Shown: positions 47,045 through 57,258, counted from the stretch's first letter. The stretch: DNA of 64,000 nucleotides from Planococcus sp. ISL-109 (GCF_018613655.1 NZ_JAGGPW010000018.1:1-64000); one strand, 5' to 3'. Translations and numbers: made by a program. The notes: generated by a model not told the origin, from the letters alone.

Positions 47045-47230
47045 GGCACCTCCTATAGATTTGTCATTCATACCGTCCGTCCATAAGAAAAGCCTCTGGT
47101 CCAGTGCAGACACAGAGGCATAAAATCAGCATCAATAAAGATGGAATCTGAATTCATCATGTCCTCGGCAGGGATTTATTAAGCGGCAAGCCGCCCCTAC
47201 TGTCTGCGGTACAAATGGTTATTTCACAAC
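47045..47230 (-). promoter_or_regulatory. L10 leader with attenuator hairpin
   Basis: The rplJ leader of about 190 bases holds a terminator-like hairpin (arms GCCTCTG and CAGAGGC, 47092-47119) followed by TTTTCTT on the minus strand. Bacillota carry an L10 leader here (Rfam L10_leader) that binds L10-L12 and controls rplJL; the class is inferred from place and structure. Confidence 0.7.
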
Positions 47231-47256
47231 CTCGCCAGTATAGCGAAGTTGTGAAA
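47222..47256. repeat. Inverted repeat spanning the rplJ -10 box
   Basis: Arms TTTCACAAC (47222-47230) and GTTGTGAAA (47248-47256), with CGC/GCG inside, flank the TATACT box. It is either an operator or the 3' hairpin of the rplKA transcript. Confidence 0.6.
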
Positions 47257-47265
47257 GAATGTCAA
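47237..47265 (-). promoter_or_regulatory. Promoter of rplJ-rplL
   Basis: Minus-strand TTGACA (47260-47265) and TATACT (47237-47242) with a 17-base spacer, immediately past rplA. Confidence 0.8.
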
Positions 47266-47269
47266 TATT

Positions 47270-47968
47270 TTATTTAACTACTACTTTTGCAGGGTCTACT
47301 TTAATAGCAGGTCCCATTGTAGTCGTTACGTTTAGGGATTTCATGTACGTGCCTTTAGAAGAAGCTGGCTTCGCTTTAAGAACCACGTCATAGATTGCCT
47401 GCAAGTTTTCCGCAAGCTTGTCGTCTGCGAAAGATACTTTGCCGATCGGTGCGTGGATGATGCCGGCTTTGTCAGCGCGGTATTCCACTTTACCAGCCTT
47501 GATTTCTTGAACAGCTTTTGTTACATCAAATGTAACAGTGCCTGTTTTCGGGTTTGGCATCAAGCCTTTTGGCCCAAGAACGCGCCCAAGTTTACCAACT
47601 TCACCCATCATGTCTGGAGTTGCAACGATGACGTCGAAATCGAACCAGCCTTGTTGGATTTTTTGGATGTATTCAGCATCACCGACAAAGTCAGCTCCTG
47701 CTTCTTCAGCTTCTTTCAGTTTGTCGCCTTTAGCGAAAACCAAAACGCTCTGAGTTTTACCAGTACCATTTGGAAGCACGACTGCCCCACGGATTTGCTG
47801 ATCATTTTTACGCGTGTCGATTCCTAGACGGAAAGCGACTTCTACAGTAGCGTCGAAGTTAACTGTGCTTGTTTTTTTCGCAAGCTCGATAGCTTCTTTC
47901 GCTTCGTAAAACTTCGAACGGTCGATCAATTTTGCTGCTTCTTGCAGCTTTTTGCCTGTTTTAGCCAT
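47270..47968 (-). CDS. rplA: Large ribosomal subunit protein L1
   Basis: The 232-residue protein forms the mobile L1 stalk at the E site. It shows the family core [22 protein letters not shown] and the C-terminal [26 protein letters not shown]. It is cotranscribed with rplK, 106 bases upstream. In enteric bacteria L1 represses this operon; no target was looked for in detail here. Confidence 0.97.
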   Translation of the reverse strand: MAKTGKKLQEAAKLIDRSKFYEAKEAIELAKKTSTVNFDATVEVAFRLGIDTRKNDQQIRGAVVLPNGTGKTQSVLVFAKGDKLKEAEEAGADFVGDAEYIQKIQQGWFDFDVIVATPDMMGEVGKLGRVLGPKGLMPNPKTGTVTFDVTKAVQEIKAGKVEYRADKAGIIHAPIGKVSFADDKLAENLQAIYDVVLKAKPASSKGTYMKSLNVTTTMGPAIKVDPAKVVVK

Positions 47969-48074
47969 TTTAAACGTCCTCCTTGTTGTGGTCTAACGGA
48001 TTGAACCTCCCACGATTAAGGGCTGCGCTGTTCGCGTTGAACTGCGCAACCCATCCAAAAACAACTTCTTGAAA

Positions 48075-48500
48075 TTAGTCTTCGATTGTAATGCCCATGC
48101 TGCGAGCAGTACCTTCAACCATCAACATTGCAGCTTCTACTGAAGCAGCATTTAGATCTGGCATTTTAGTTTCTGCGATTTCGCGAACTTGATCGCGTTT
48201 CACAGTCGCTACTTTATTACGGTTTGGTTCGCCTGAACCTGATTCGATACCTGCTGCTTTCTTTAGAAGAACTGCAGCTGGCGGAGTTTTCGTAATGAAT
48301 GTAAATGAACGGTCTTCAAATACTGAAATCTCAACCGGAATAATAAGTCCTGCTTGCTCAGCAGTACGCGCGTTGAATTCTTTACAGAAGCCCATGATGT
48401 TCACACCTGCTTGACCTAATGCCGGTCCTACTGGCGGCGCTGGGTTAGCTTTTGCTGCAGGGATCTGCAATTTTACGACTTTAACTACTTTTTTAGCCAC
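48075..48500 (-). CDS. rplK: Large ribosomal subunit protein L11
   Basis: The 141-residue protein of the GTPase centre also supports the stringent response with RelA. It has the proline-rich N-terminal [22 protein letters not shown]. The start is GTG at 48498-48500, eight bases after GGAGG, which gives the standard length; a longer in-frame extension would include the binding site. Confidence 0.97.
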   Translation of the reverse strand: MAKKVVKVVKLQIPAAKANPAPPVGPALGQAGVNIMGFCKEFNARTAEQAGLIIPVEISVFEDRSFTFITKTPPAAVLLKKAAGIESGSGEPNRNKVATVKRDQVREIAETKMPDLNAASVEAAMLMVEGTARSMGITIED

Positions 48501-48636
48501 GAAACACACCTCCTTAAGTCCGTGATGTGGTAATAGGGTTGCCCCTCCCACTCATATCTGTCCGTCAACTTGAATTTTCGTTGATAGAATTAATTGGTTT
48601 GTACAGACGTTGCGCTTTGGCAGTCTGACCTATGAA

Positions 48637-48665
48637 ATGATACCACCGTTGCAAAAAAATAGCAA
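48637..48665 (-). promoter_or_regulatory. Promoter of rplK-rplA
   Basis: Minus-strand TTGCTA (48660-48665) and TATCAT (48637-48642) with 17-base spacing, directly past nusG. The leader to rplK is about 130 bases. Confidence 0.65.
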
Positions 48666-48674
48666 GGGCAGATT

Positions 48675-49208
48675 CTATACTTTTTGCACCTGTTCGAAAT
48701 CGAGCTCCATTTTTGTTTCACGCCCGAAGATGTCGATCGATACTTTGACTTTGCCTTTCGTGTCGTCGATTTCTTCAACCTTGCCCTGGAAGTTGGCGAA
48801 TGGCCCTTCCATCACTTCGACCGTATCCGCTACCGCGAAGTCTATGTCCACTTTGCGCTCGGTCATGCCCATTTGCTTAAGGATGAAATCGACTTCCTCT
48901 TCGAGCAGTGGCGTCGGTTTGGCTCCCCCGCCTGACGAACCGATAAAGCCGGTCACACCAGGCGTATTGCGCACGACATACCATGACTCATCCGTCATGA
49001 TCAATTCGACGAGCACATAACCCGGGAAGGTTTTGCGCATGACGGTGCGTTTTTTGCCGTCTTTAAAATCTGTTTCTTGCTCTTCCGGGATAATGACGCG
49101 GAAGATCAGATCTTCCATCCCCATTGTTTCTACGCGCTTTTCCAAGTTTGCTTTAACCTTGTTTTCATAACCGGAATACGTATGGACTACATACCAATTT
49201 TTTTCCAT
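48675..49208 (-). CDS. nusG: Transcription termination/antitermination factor NusG
   Basis: The 177-residue factor has an NGN domain (about 1-110) that binds RNA polymerase and a C-terminal KOW domain (about 125-177, VEVMEGPFANFQGKVEEID) that binds partners such as S10. The ATG at 49206-49208 is the start used in B. subtilis. The nearest strong binding site, GGAGGG at 49232-49237, is 23 bases away, with a small hairpin between. It follows secE behind a terminator-like hairpin. Confidence 0.96.
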   Translation of the reverse strand: MEKNWYVVHTYSGYENKVKANLEKRVETMGMEDLIFRVIIPEEQETDFKDGKKRTVMRKTFPGYVLVELIMTDESWYVVRNTPGVTGFIGSSGGGAKPTPLLEEEVDFILKQMGMTERKVDIDFAVADTVEVMEGPFANFQGKVEEIDDTKGKVKVSIDIFGRETKMELDFEQVQKV

Positions 49209-49250
49209 AATCGAGCGGACTTAGCGTCCATCCCTCCTTTTTTGCAAATG

Positions 49251-49277
49251 AAAAAACCCGTTCCATGGAATGACGGG
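49251..49277 (-). terminator. Terminator or attenuator between secE and nusG
   Basis: Hairpin 49257-49277 (CCCG, TTCC arms around a CCATGG centre) followed on the minus strand by six T. Since nusG has no obvious promoter of its own, it probably acts as a partial terminator. Confidence 0.7.
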
Positions 49278-49303
49278 CTATTTTCATGCGTTATTCTGAT
49301 GAC

Positions 49304-49489
49304 TTATAGCGCTAGGAACCAACGGAATAATTCCGAGATGCCGGCATCGATCACTGCGAAGAAAAGAGCCATGAAAATGACCGTTGACAAGACGACGATT
49401 GTATAGCGCGTCAGTTCCTTGCGTTTTGGCCAGCTGACTTTCCTCATTTCCGAAACGACATTTTTAAAGAATTCGCCAATGTTACCCAT
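49304..49489 (-). CDS. secE: Protein translocase subunit SecE
   Basis: The 61-residue subunit has a short amphipathic N-terminus with the conserved SEMRKVSWPKRKEL segment and a single membrane helix (about 29-58). It clamps SecY in the SecYEG channel. The short one-helix form is normal for Gram-positive bacteria. It lies between rpmG and nusG. Confidence 0.96.
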   Translation of the reverse strand: MGNIGEFFKNVVSEMRKVSWPKRKELTRYTIVVLSTVIFMALFFAVIDAGISELFRWFLAL

Positions 49490-49549
49490 TATCGTAAAAA
49501 CCTCCGAATTTCAAAATCACTCTATATCGCCCGGCATTCAAAAGAAAAG

Positions 49550-49696
49550 TTATTTCGTTTGTTTATGCACGGTATGCTCGTTGCAATGAGCGCAAAATTT
49601 TTTGAGTTCCAAACGTGTGCTTGAATCCGCTTTCGCGGGCACCGTGTAATTACGGGATGCACATTTCGAGCAGCTCAACACAATCTTTTTAGCCAT
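49550..49696 (-). CDS. rpmG: Large ribosomal subunit protein L33 (zinc-binding form)
   Basis: A 48-residue protein read directly from the minus strand. The zinc ribbon C9, C12, C35, C38 (CSKC and CAHC) is complete, so this is the C+ form. B. subtilis has an L33 paralogue at the same place before secE; other paralogues may exist elsewhere in the genome. Confidence 0.95.
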   Translation of the reverse strand: MAKKIVLSCSKCASRNYTVPAKADSSTRLELKKFCAHCNEHTVHKQTK

Positions 49697-49731
49697 TTTT
49701 TCTCACCCTGCTCTATTTTACAGCTTTTTCA

Positions 49732-49760
49732 AGAGTATCATCATCAAAACATGATGTCAA
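49732..49760 (-). promoter_or_regulatory. Possible promoter of rpmG-secE-nusG
   Basis: Minus-strand TTGACA (49755-49760) is perfect; the -10 at 17 bases, TACTCT (49732-49737), is weak. It lies directly before rpmG. Confidence 0.5.
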
Positions 49761-49766
49761 TAGTCG

Positions 49767-50417
49767 TCAGTAGGTCCGGCTTTCACTCGCTTGCAGATGG
49801 CGCTCGAGCTTACGCTTGACCCGCTGCAGCGCATTATCGATGGATTTGACATGCCGTTCCAGCTTCTCGGAGATTTCCTGGTAAGACTGCCCATCGAGAT
49901 ATAGAGTCAGCACTTCGCGTTCGAGCTCACTCAGCACTTCGTCCATTTTGCCTTCCATATAGCGGAATTCCTCGTTATGGATCATCAGCTCTTCAGGATC
50001 ATCGCCACCGCTTCCCGCAAGAACGTCCATTAAGGTACGGTCTGATTCCTCATCATAGATCGGCTTATCGAGCGAGACATAGGAATTCAGCGGAATATGC
50101 TTTTGGCGCGTCGCGGTTTTGATTGCGGTGATGATTTGGCGGACGATGCACAATTCCGCAAATGCACGGAACGACGACAGCTTGTCGCTTTTGAAATCGC
50201 GTATCGCTTTGTATAAGCCGATCATCCCCTCTTGGATGATGTCTTCTTTATCTGCGCCGATAAGAAAATAAGAACGGGCTTTCATTCGCACAAACGGGCG
50301 AAACTTGGTAATAAGAAAATCTAACGCTTCCGTATTGCCACTATGGACAACAGCGACAAGTTCTTCGTCTGCCATTTCAGTAAAACTCCGGTTTCGAACT
50401 TGCTCGTGATTTTCCAC
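49767..50417 (-). CDS. sigH: RNA polymerase sigma factor SigH
   Basis: The 216-residue sigma-70 family factor has region 2 (FVRMKARSYFLIGADKEDIIQEGMIGLYKAIRDF) and region 4 (about 155-205, LSELEREVLTLYLDGQSYQEISEKLERHVKSIDNALQRVKRKLE). It matches SigH, which starts sporulation and competence genes in Bacillus, and its place between rpmG and rae1 agrees. The start is GTG (50415-50417) after GGAGGG. In a lineage lacking sporulation genes it may serve competence or stress. Confidence 0.95.
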   Translation of the reverse strand: MENHEQVRNRSFTEMADEELVAVVHSGNTEALDFLITKFRPFVRMKARSYFLIGADKEDIIQEGMIGLYKAIRDFKSDKLSSFRAFAELCIVRQIITAIKTATRQKHIPLNSYVSLDKPIYDEESDRTLMDVLAGSGGDDPEELMIHNEEFRYMEGKMDEVLSELEREVLTLYLDGQSYQEISEKLERHVKSIDNALQRVKRKLERHLQASESRTY

Positions 50418-50454
50418 GGGTGATCCCTCCGATTGGGTGAGCCTCGATATTTCC

Positions 50455-50484
50455 AGTATACAGGAAGTAAAAATTGAGCGTCAA
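50455..50484 (-). promoter_or_regulatory. Promoter of sigH
   Basis: Minus-strand TTGACG (50479-50484) and TATACT (50455-50460) with an 18-base spacer, at the end of rae1. It gives sigH its own transcript with a 35-40 base leader. Confidence 0.7.
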
Positions 50485-50488
50485 CCGT

Positions 50489-50998
50489 TCATTTGAGACC
50501 CCGGCGCCATTTTTCGAAAATTTCCGCTATTTCCTCTTCAAGCTGAATCTTCGAAATGGAGCGCTGTTCTTGAATCTCCCGCACTTTCTTGGAGATGCGC
50601 TTTTCGATTTCTTCCATTTCGATTTCCAGCTCACGCGCGGAAATGCGCAAAGCCCCTTTGGCAAAAATGACCCATTGCTCGGTCGAGTCGGACGTGGCGA
50701 CATAAATTTGGTCGCGTCGGGTGCTGAGGCTGATCGCCAGCTTCTCAATCCGCTCATCGGCCGTTTCATTGCCGCGAGTGAAAATCACTTCCACGTCGCT
50801 GTGCAAATTTTTTGCTTCGATGCCCGGCACGAGATGGGCATCGAAGACGATTATGACCCGCCACCCTTTAAAACTCCGGTACTCGGCCATCCGTTCGATC
50901 AGCCGATCCCGGGCATCTGCCAAGCGTTCTTTCTTCAGCGCTTTCAGCTCTGCCCAATCGCCAATGATGTTATAGCCATCCACCAGCAAAATGTTCAT
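50489..50998 (-). CDS. rae1: NYN-domain ribosome-dependent endoribonuclease Rae1
   Basis: The 169-residue protein has the NYN (PIN-like) fold with acidic motifs LLVDGYNIIGDW at the N-terminus and VIIVFDAH near 48-55. Rae1 (YacP) of B. subtilis enters the ribosomal A site and cuts mRNA during translation. The C-terminal part is a charged helix. It lies 4 bases after rlmB. Confidence 0.9.
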   Translation of the reverse strand: MNILLVDGYNIIGDWAELKALKKERLADARDRLIERMAEYRSFKGWRVIIVFDAHLVPGIEAKNLHSDVEVIFTRGNETADERIEKLAISLSTRRDQIYVATSDSTEQWVIFAKGALRISARELEIEMEEIEKRISKKVREIQEQRSISKIQLEEEIAEIFEKWRRGLK

Positions 50999-51002
50999 GG
51001 CG

Positions 51003-51752
51003 TCACCCGAGCGGATGGCGCTTGCGGTAGACTTCGTACATCAACAGGCTCGCCGCCACCGAAGCGTTCAAGGATGTCACGTGGCCGACCATCGGCAATT
51101 GATAGAGGAAATCGCATTTCTCGCGCAAGATGCGGCTCATCCCTTTGCCTTCGCTGCCGATAATGACTGCGAGCGGCAAGGTTGCATCCATCTGCCGGTA
51201 ATCGACCGATTCTTTTGCATCGGTGCCGGCAATCCAGACACCACGCTTTTTCAATTCGTCGACCGTTTGTGATAAATTATTGACGCGCACGACCGGCACG
51301 TGTTCAATCGCCCCGGTTGATGATTTTGCTACGACGCCTGTCAAACCGACCGCACGGCGCTGCGGAATGATCAAACCGTGAACGCCGATGGCATCTGCCG
51401 TGCGCATGATCGACCCCAAATTATGCGGATCTTCGAGTTCGTCCAAGATGAGGAAAAACGGATCTTCCTGCATTTCTTTGGCTTTTTCGAACAGTTCCTC
51501 CAGCTCTGCATAGTGATATGCTGCGACTGCTGCTGCAATCCCTTGATGATTCGTGTCGGTCAAGCCGTCGATTTTCTTTTTCGGGACGAACTGCACGAGC
51601 ACTTTTTGTTCTTTGGCCAGTTGCAATAATTCCGCAATGCCTTTTTTCTGGACGCCCTCTGCAATCCAGATTTTGTTCATGTCACGCTTGGCGCGCAACG
51701 CTTCGACTACCGGGTTTTTGCCCCCGATGATTTCAGGCGTTTCTTCTGTCAT
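51003..51752 (-). CDS. rlmB: 23S rRNA (guanosine-2251-2'-O)-methyltransferase RlmB
   Basis: The 249-residue SPOUT methyltransferase has an N-terminal RNA-binding domain (about 1-80) and the knotted catalytic domain with the three SpoU motifs: [26 protein letters not shown] and [13 protein letters not shown]. It overlaps mrnC by 4 bases (ATGA). The target site is inferred from family. Confidence 0.92.
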   Translation of the reverse strand: MTEETPEIIGGKNPVVEALRAKRDMNKIWIAEGVQKKGIAELLQLAKEQKVLVQFVPKKKIDGLTDTNHQGIAAAVAAYHYAELEELFEKAKEMQEDPFFLILDELEDPHNLGSIMRTADAIGVHGLIIPQRRAVGLTGVVAKSSTGAIEHVPVVRVNNLSQTVDELKKRGVWIAGTDAKESVDYRQMDATLPLAVIIGSEGKGMSRILREKCDFLYQLPMVGHVTSLNASVAASLLMYEVYRKRHPLG

Positions 51753-52165
51753 TTGACTACTCCTCTCGGCTCTTCGGCAATGATGATAGCGTAATCGATC
51801 AATTCATCCAGCCGCTCCTGCTCTTCTTTTAAGTATAGCCATCCCAGCACCGCTTCAAAAGCGGTACTGAAATTATAGGTCTGGACATCTGTATTTCTTG
51901 GTACCGAACCGGATTTCGCATTGCGGCCGCGGCGCATGATGGCCAGTTCCGTTTCTGTCAAGACCCCTTCATCGACAAAGCGCTTCAAGACGAATGCTTG
52001 GGCTTTCGCCGAGACGAAAGCAGTCGACAGGCGATGCAGCGTGTTCGGCCGGACGCGTCCGGCTTTCAGCAAATGGGCACGCACTGCCGTCTCGTATACC
52101 GCATCTCCCATATAAGCGAGCGCCAGCGCATTCAATTGGTCTACGTCTTGTTTTCGCAACACCAT
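51749..52165 (-). CDS. mrnC: Mini-ribonuclease III
   Basis: The 138-residue protein is an RNase III catalytic domain without the double-stranded RNA-binding domain. It has the acidic helix [11 protein letters not shown] (16-26) and the second metal-site motif [13 protein letters not shown]. In B. subtilis it matures 23S rRNA with help from L3. It lies 5 bases after cysS. Confidence 0.94.
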   Translation of the reverse strand: MVLRKQDVDQLNALALAYMGDAVYETAVRAHLLKAGRVRPNTLHRLSTAFVSAKAQAFVLKRFVDEGVLTETELAIMRRGRNAKSGSVPRNTDVQTYNFSTAFEAVLGWLYLKEEQERLDELIDYAIIIAEEPRGVVK

Positions 52166-52170
52166 TCGAT

Positions 52171-53568
52171 TTAGCCTCTCTTCCAGCGCGTACCTTGCGC
52201 TGTGTCTTCCAAAATGATGCTCTGATCTTTCAAGTGGTCGCGGATTTCATCTGACCGTGCAAAGTCGCGGTTTTTGCGCGCCTCGATGCGTTCTTCCAAT
52301 AAGGCTTCGACTTCATCATCCAAAAGCTCCACTTGCGCAAACGGCAATCCAAGCAATCCGGCCAATTCATCAAACACATCGATCAATGACCCCAGCACCG
52401 ATTCGGTTGTTTGCTTTTCGAGCAAATACGTATTGGCAAGTTTCGCAAGGTCGAACAGCTTGGAAATGGCGTTCGCCGTATTGAAATCATCATCCATCGC
52501 TTCGATGAATTGGTTTTTGATGGCATCGATTTTCGACAACCAAATGTCATCATGGTCGCCGAGGTCCGCCGAGTGCTCTAAGCGGTACTTGACATTACTG
52601 TAGGCGGTGCGGATCCGCTCCATGCCCGCTTGTGCATCTTCCACCAGATGCTTGGAATAATTGATCGGATGGCGGTAATGCACCGACAGCATAAAGAGCC
52701 GCAGCACTTGCGGGTCGAGTTCTTTCAAAATATCGTTGACGAGCACGAAATTATTCAATGACTTCGACATTTTTTCGTTTTCAATATTGATATACCCGTT
52801 ATGCATCCAATAACGCGCAAACGGTTTGCCTGTATAGGCTTCCGATTGGGCGATTTCGTTTTCATGGTGCGGGAATGTGAGGTCTTGTCCGCCCGCATGG
52901 ATATCGATCGTATCGCCTAAGTGCTCACGCGCCATGACCGAGCATTCGATATGCCAGCCTGGGCGCCCTTGACCCCATGGGCTGTCCCAGGAAATTTCGT
53001 TCGGTTTTGCCGCTTTCCATAGGACGAAATCGAGCGCATCCTGCTTTTTGTCGCCTGCTTCGATGCGTGCACCGATTTTCAGTTCATCGACCGATTGATG
53101 GGACAACTTTCCATATCCATCGAATTTACGCGTCCGGTAATAGACATCTCCTTGCGATTCGTAGGCATAGCCTTTTGCGATGAGCGCCTCGATAAACTCG
53201 ACGATCTGCGGCATATGCTCGGTCACGCGCGGATGCACGTCCGCTTCTGCGCAGCCGAGCGCTTTCGTATTGTCAAAATAGGCTTTGATGAAGCGTTCTG
53301 CAATTTCCGGCACGTCTTCTCCGAGCTCATTCGCCGCTTTGATCAATTTATCATCGACATCAGTGAAGTTCGAGACGTATTTGACATCAAAGCCGCGGTA
53401 TTCTAAATAACGGCGCACCGTATCATAAACAATGACTGGGCGCGCGTTGCCGATATGGATATAATTGTAGACGGTCGGCCCGCATACGTACATTTTCACT
53501 TTGCCTTCTTCGAGCGGCACGAACAGCTCTTTTTGGCGCGTCAATGAATTAAAAATCTGTATAGTCAT
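52171..53568 (-). CDS. cysS: Cysteine-tRNA ligase
   Basis: The 465-residue class I synthetase charges tRNA-Cys. The HIGN motif is at 38-41, the zinc ligand C29 precedes it, and KMSKS lies near 266-270. The helical anticodon-binding C-terminal part is complete. Its ATG overlaps the cysE stop by 4 bases. Both genes are under one T-box leader that senses uncharged tRNA-Cys. Confidence 0.97.
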   Translation of the reverse strand: MTIQIFNSLTRQKELFVPLEEGKVKMYVCGPTVYNYIHIGNARPVIVYDTVRRYLEYRGFDVKYVSNFTDVDDKLIKAANELGEDVPEIAERFIKAYFDNTKALGCAEADVHPRVTEHMPQIVEFIEALIAKGYAYESQGDVYYRTRKFDGYGKLSHQSVDELKIGARIEAGDKKQDALDFVLWKAAKPNEISWDSPWGQGRPGWHIECSVMAREHLGDTIDIHAGGQDLTFPHHENEIAQSEAYTGKPFARYWMHNGYINIENEKMSKSLNNFVLVNDILKELDPQVLRLFMLSVHYRHPINYSKHLVEDAQAGMERIRTAYSNVKYRLEHSADLGDHDDIWLSKIDAIKNQFIEAMDDDFNTANAISKLFDLAKLANTYLLEKQTTESVLGSLIDVFDELAGLLGLPFAQVELLDDEVEALLEERIEARKNRDFARSDEIRDHLKDQSIILEDTAQGTRWKRG

Positions 53569-54236
53569 AACGGTTTCCCTTCTTTCTGACGCTGATCATC
53601 TTGTTTTAATTGGTTTATTTCCCGCTGCAAGGCAGCGATTTTCATTTCCATGCCGTCGCATTTATCCATCACTGGGTCCGGCATATTCTGATGGTTCAAA
53701 TCCTGTTTTTTCACTCTTACGCCGTCCTGGATGACGACTTTCCCTGGAATGCCGACAACGGTCGAATTCGGCGGCACGTCTTTCAAGACGACCGAACCAG
53801 CTCCCACTTTGGAGTTTTCGCCGATTGTGATCGACCCGAGTACTTTCGCACCCGTCGCGACCAGTACATGATCGCCGAGCGTCGGATGGCGCTTGCCGCG
53901 CTCTTTCCCGGTGCCCCCGAGTGTCACGCCTTGATAAAGCGTCACGTCATTGCCGATTTCACAAGTTTCCCCAACGACGACGCCCATGCCGTGGTCGATG
54001 AACAAGCGGCGGCCGATTACTGCACCCGGATGGATTTCGATTCCTGTGAAAAAGCGGCTGATCTGCGAAATCGCCCGCGCAATGAAAAACAGTTTCTTCT
54101 TGAAAAAGAAATGCGCCAAGCGATGGCCCCAAATGGCATGCAATCCGGAATACGTGAACACCACTTCAAAATAGCTGCGGGCAGCTGGGTCTTGTTCAAA
54201 TACAACATCAATGTCTTCTTTCAGTAATTTCCACAT
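53565..54236 (-). CDS. cysE: Serine O-acetyltransferase
   Basis: The 223-residue enzyme makes O-acetylserine, the cysteine precursor. The N-terminal helical domain is followed by hexapeptide repeats of a left-handed beta helix, with the catalytic segment [31 protein letters not shown] use the ATG at 54234-54236 ([10 protein letters not shown]) after AAAGGAG; the longer in-frame extension is T-box sequence. It is the first gene under the Cys T-box. Confidence 0.96.
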   Translation of the reverse strand: MWKLLKEDIDVVFEQDPAARSYFEVVFTYSGLHAIWGHRLAHFFFKKKLFFIARAISQISRFFTGIEIHPGAVIGRRLFIDHGMGVVVGETCEIGNDVTLYQGVTLGGTGKERGKRHPTLGDHVLVATGAKVLGSITIGENSKVGAGSVVLKDVPPNSTVVGIPGKVVIQDGVRVKKQDLNHQNMPDPVMDKCDGMEMKIAALQREINQLKQDDQRQKEGKPL

Positions 54237-54261
54237 TCGGCTTGCTCCTTTCTGTTCCAAT

Positions 54262-54512
54262 ACAAAAAGCGCCCCCGTCAATTGCTTGACAGAGACGCTT
54301 TGCTGCGCGGTTCCACTCTGATTAAAAGGGACCAGCCCTTTTCTCTCGAAAGCCTTTAACGCAGGCAAACGTCTGGTCTACTCGATTCGACTCAGCACTC
54401 GGAGAGGCATTTCAAGAACGCAGCGGCCCGGGTCACTTACAGCCTGTGATGACCCTCTCTTTGGAGCATGCTTTCCTTACTTGTTCTCGTCGACGTTTTG
54501 GTAATTGGTAAA
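54262..54512 (-). promoter_or_regulatory. T-box leader of cysE-cysS (Cys specifier)
   Basis: The T-box AGAGTGGAACCGCG (54306-54319) precedes a terminator (54266-54300, GCG and TTGAC arms) with a T-run on the minus strand. In Stem I the codon UGC (54407-54409), nine bases before GAG, is the specifier for cysteine. Uncharged tRNA-Cys would favour read-through into cysE and cysS, which fits their roles. B. subtilis controls cysES the same way. Confidence 0.92.
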
Positions 54513-54515
54513 TTC

Positions 54516-54543
54516 ATTGTACACGCTTCACCCGATAAGTCAA
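54516..54543 (-). promoter_or_regulatory. Promoter of the cysE-cysS T-box transcript
   Basis: Minus-strand TTGACT (54538-54543) and TACAAT (54516-54521) with a 16-base spacer, just past gltX. Confidence 0.7.
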
Positions 54544-54547
54544 AACT

Positions 54548-56011
54548 TTATGCCCCTGCATATTGGGCAACGCGGGCAATCGCTTTGTCCTTGCCGAGAA
54601 GCGCGATGGCATCCGGCAATTCCGGGCCATGGGTCTGTCCAGTTGTGACGACGCGGATTGGCATGAAGAGGTTTTTGCCTTTATGACCGGTCGCTTTTTG
54701 CACGGCTTTAATCGCCGCTTTGATTTCAGCCGGCTCAAACGCTTCAAGAGACGCCAGCTGCTCTTTAAAGGCAGCCATAACTTCCGGCACCTGCTCGCCG
54801 CTCAACACGTCTTTTTCCGCTTCACCGTATTGCAGATCATCGGTAAAGAACAGGTCGGACAATTCCACGATTTCTGCACCGAAGCTTAATTGGTCGTGAT
54901 ACAAGCCAATCAATTCCTCCGCCCATGCAGCTTGCTCTGCGTTTAATTGTTCCGGCAGTTTGCCTGCTTTTTGCAAGTGTGGCAATGCCAATTCCACCGC
55001 TTGTTCTAGCGTCATTTGCTTGATGTATTGGTTATTCATCCACGTCAGTTTTTGCTTGTCGAACATCGACGGTGATTTCGACAAACGCTCGGTATCAAAA
55101 ATGCGGATCAATTCTTCTTTCGAGAAAATCTCTTCTTCGCCTTCTGGAGACCAGCCGAGTAGAGCAAAGAAGTTAAACAGCGCTTCCGGAATATAGCCGA
55201 GGTCTTTGTACTGGGAAATGAACTGCAAAATGGACTCATCGCGTTTCGACAGTTTTTTGCGTTCTTCATTGACGATCAAGGTCATATGACCGTAAGTCGG
55301 ATGTTCCCAGCCGAATGCATCGTAAACCATTTGCTGTTTCGGCGTATTCGACAAATGCTCTTCCCCGCGGAATACGTGAGTGATCTTCATGAGATGATCA
55401 TCGATGACGACCGCGAAATTATAGGTCGGAATGCCATTCGTTTTGACGACGACCCAGTCGCCGACATCTTTCGACTCAAATGAAATATGACCGCGGACCA
55501 TGTCAGCGAATTCGTATTTCACATCGGCCGGTACTTTCATGCGCAAAGAATATGTCTCACCGGCCGCTTCTTTTTCTGCGACTTCATCGGCTGTCAGGTT
55601 GCGGCATGTCCCACTGTATTGTGGCGCGGCAACACCCGTTGCACGCTGGGCTTCGCGTTCTTTTTCCAGCGTATCCGGCGTACAGAAACATTTGTAGATA
55701 TCGCCTTTTGCCAACAGCTGATCGGAATATTCCTGGTAAATATCAAGACGCTCCATCTGGCGGTAAGGACCGTATTCGCCGCCCACGTCAATCGACTCGT
55801 CGTGCTCGATGCCGAGCCATTTCAAATTATCGAGCTGGGACATAACGCCCGTTTCGATATTGCGGGCCGTATCAGTGTCTTCAATGCGGATAATGAACTT
55901 ACCGTTCATATGGCGGGCATATAAATAATTAAATAGCGCCGTGCGAGCGCCGCCAATATGTAGATGGCCAGTCGGGCTCGGTGCATAGCGTACGCGTACT
56001 TCTTGTGTCAT
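54548..56011 (-). CDS. gltX: Glutamate-tRNA ligase
   Basis: The 487-residue class I synthetase has HIGG at 18-21 and KLSKR near 252-256, with a helical anticodon-binding C-terminal half. In Bacillota lacking GlnRS this enzyme also misacylates tRNA-Gln for GatCAB, which is inferred. It lies 42 bases after ispF without a visible terminator. Confidence 0.97.
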   Translation of the reverse strand: MTQEVRVRYAPSPTGHLHIGGARTALFNYLYARHMNGKFIIRIEDTDTARNIETGVMSQLDNLKWLGIEHDESIDVGGEYGPYRQMERLDIYQEYSDQLLAKGDIYKCFCTPDTLEKEREAQRATGVAAPQYSGTCRNLTADEVAEKEAAGETYSLRMKVPADVKYEFADMVRGHISFESKDVGDWVVVKTNGIPTYNFAVVIDDHLMKITHVFRGEEHLSNTPKQQMVYDAFGWEHPTYGHMTLIVNEERKKLSKRDESILQFISQYKDLGYIPEALFNFFALLGWSPEGEEEIFSKEELIRIFDTERLSKSPSMFDKQKLTWMNNQYIKQMTLEQAVELALPHLQKAGKLPEQLNAEQAAWAEELIGLYHDQLSFGAEIVELSDLFFTDDLQYGEAEKDVLSGEQVPEVMAAFKEQLASLEAFEPAEIKAAIKAVQKATGHKGKNLFMPIRVVTTGQTHGPELPDAIALLGKDKAIARVAQYAGA

Positions 56012-56053
56012 TGGGTTTCCTCCTAAGATTGCCTTGATCCTTTAGTTATTCTA

Positions 56054-56554
56054 TCATTCCGGAACGTCGAGCGAAAGCGGGCGCTGATTCAGCAAAATGA
56101 CTGCCAGTGCTGCAATTCCCTCTTCGCGTCCGGTAAAGCCGAGATGTTCAGACGTCGTCGCTTTGACATTCACTTGCGAAACGTCCGCCTCGAGAAGCTC
56201 GGCGATCGATTCGCGCATTTGTTCGATATATGGTGCGAGTTTCGGCTTTTGTGCGATAACTGTGCAATCGACATTGCCGAGCTCATAGCCCTGTTCTTTT
56301 ACATGCTGCCAGATATGCGTCAACAGCTTCCGAGAATCGGCATCTTTGAACTCCGGATCCGTATCCGGGAAATGCTTGCCGATGTCCCCGCCGCCGATTG
56401 CACCAAGTGCCGCATCCGTAATCGTATGCAATAACACATCCGCATCCGAATGACCGAGCAAGCCCCGATCGTGCTCGATTTCGATGCCGCCTAAAATAAA
56501 CGGCCGACCTTCCGCCAATTGATGCACATCGTAACCTTGTCCAATTCGTATCAT
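56054..56554 (-). CDS. ispF: 2-C-methyl-D-erythritol 2,4-cyclodiphosphate synthase
   Basis: The 166-residue MEP-pathway enzyme has the metal ligands D9 and H11 (GYDVHQL) and the active-site segment [35 protein letters not shown]-like region (about 35-68). The C-terminal [16 protein letters not shown] is also typical. It begins 2 bases after ispD. Confidence 0.96.
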   Translation of the reverse strand: MIRIGQGYDVHQLAEGRPFILGGIEIEHDRGLLGHSDADVLLHTITDAALGAIGGGDIGKHFPDTDPEFKDADSRKLLTHIWQHVKEQGYELGNVDCTVIAQKPKLAPYIEQMRESIAELLEADVSQVNVKATTSEHLGFTGREEGIAALAVILLNQRPLSLDVPE

Positions 56555-56556
56555 GA

Positions 56557-57246
56557 CTATTCCCCCTGTAATCGACTCGCCAGAATCGCTTTTCCGTAAA
56601 TCAAATCATCTGGTGTCGTCATTTTAACGTTCTCATACGTACTTTCGACGATTTGCACCGCATGCCCGGTCCGTTCGACGAGCATCGCTTCGTCCGTTCC
56701 GAGGAATGCGTCCGCTTGTGCTAAGAGTGCCGCTTCAAGCAATAATTCGTAGCGGAATGCTTGCGGCGTCTGAATCATCCACAAATCTTGCCGGTCCACC
56801 GTTTCCGTTATGAGCCCGTCACGCACTTTTTTGATCGTGTCTTTTACCGGCACCCCGGCAATGGCGGCACCCGATTCACTTGCCTGCTGTACCAATTCGC
56901 TGATGACAGCCGGACTGATAAACGGACGTGCTGCATCGTGCACCAGCACGATATCGCACGGCTCCACCATTTCAAGTCCGGCGCGCACGCTGTCTTGCCG
57001 CTCCGCTCCACCTGTTGCGTAGCCTTTTACTTTTTTGATTGAATACCGCTCAACGTAGTCCTCAATCAGCTGCCGCTCGTCTTCTTTGACCGCGAGCCAC
57101 ATGCCGTCGCAATTCGGATCGCGGTCGAACACTTCCAATGTATAAATGAAAATCGGCTTGCTAGAGAGTTCGAGCAATAATTTATTGCGGTTAGCTTTCA
57201 TCCGCTTCCCGCTGCCAGCAGCAGGCAGTACGACTGTATAATTCAT
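56557..57246 (-). CDS. ispD: 2-C-methyl-D-erythritol 4-phosphate cytidylyltransferase
   Basis: The 229-residue MEP-pathway enzyme has the nucleotide loop [10 protein letters not shown], followed by the HDAARPF and QTPQAF motifs. I start it at the ATG 57244-57246, nine bases after AAAGG; an ATG nine bases upstream abuts that site. It directly precedes ispF, its pathway partner. Confidence 0.96.
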   Translation of the reverse strand: MNYTVVLPAAGSGKRMKANRNKLLLELSSKPIFIYTLEVFDRDPNCDGMWLAVKEDERQLIEDYVERYSIKKVKGYATGGAERQDSVRAGLEMVEPCDIVLVHDAARPFISPAVISELVQQASESGAAIAGVPVKDTIKKVRDGLITETVDRQDLWMIQTPQAFRYELLLEAALLAQADAFLGTDEAMLVERTGHAVQIVESTYENVKMTTPDDLIYGKAILASRLQGE

Positions 57247-57258
57247 GACAGACATCCT

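Noticed and set aside
50474-51163. Plus-strand open frame of 229 codons
   Set aside because: It is antisense to rae1 and rlmB, which have intact motifs and overlapping operon structure.
53610-54227. Plus-strand open frame of 205 codons
   Set aside because: It is antisense to cysE, whose hexapeptide repeats explain the long open frame on the other strand.
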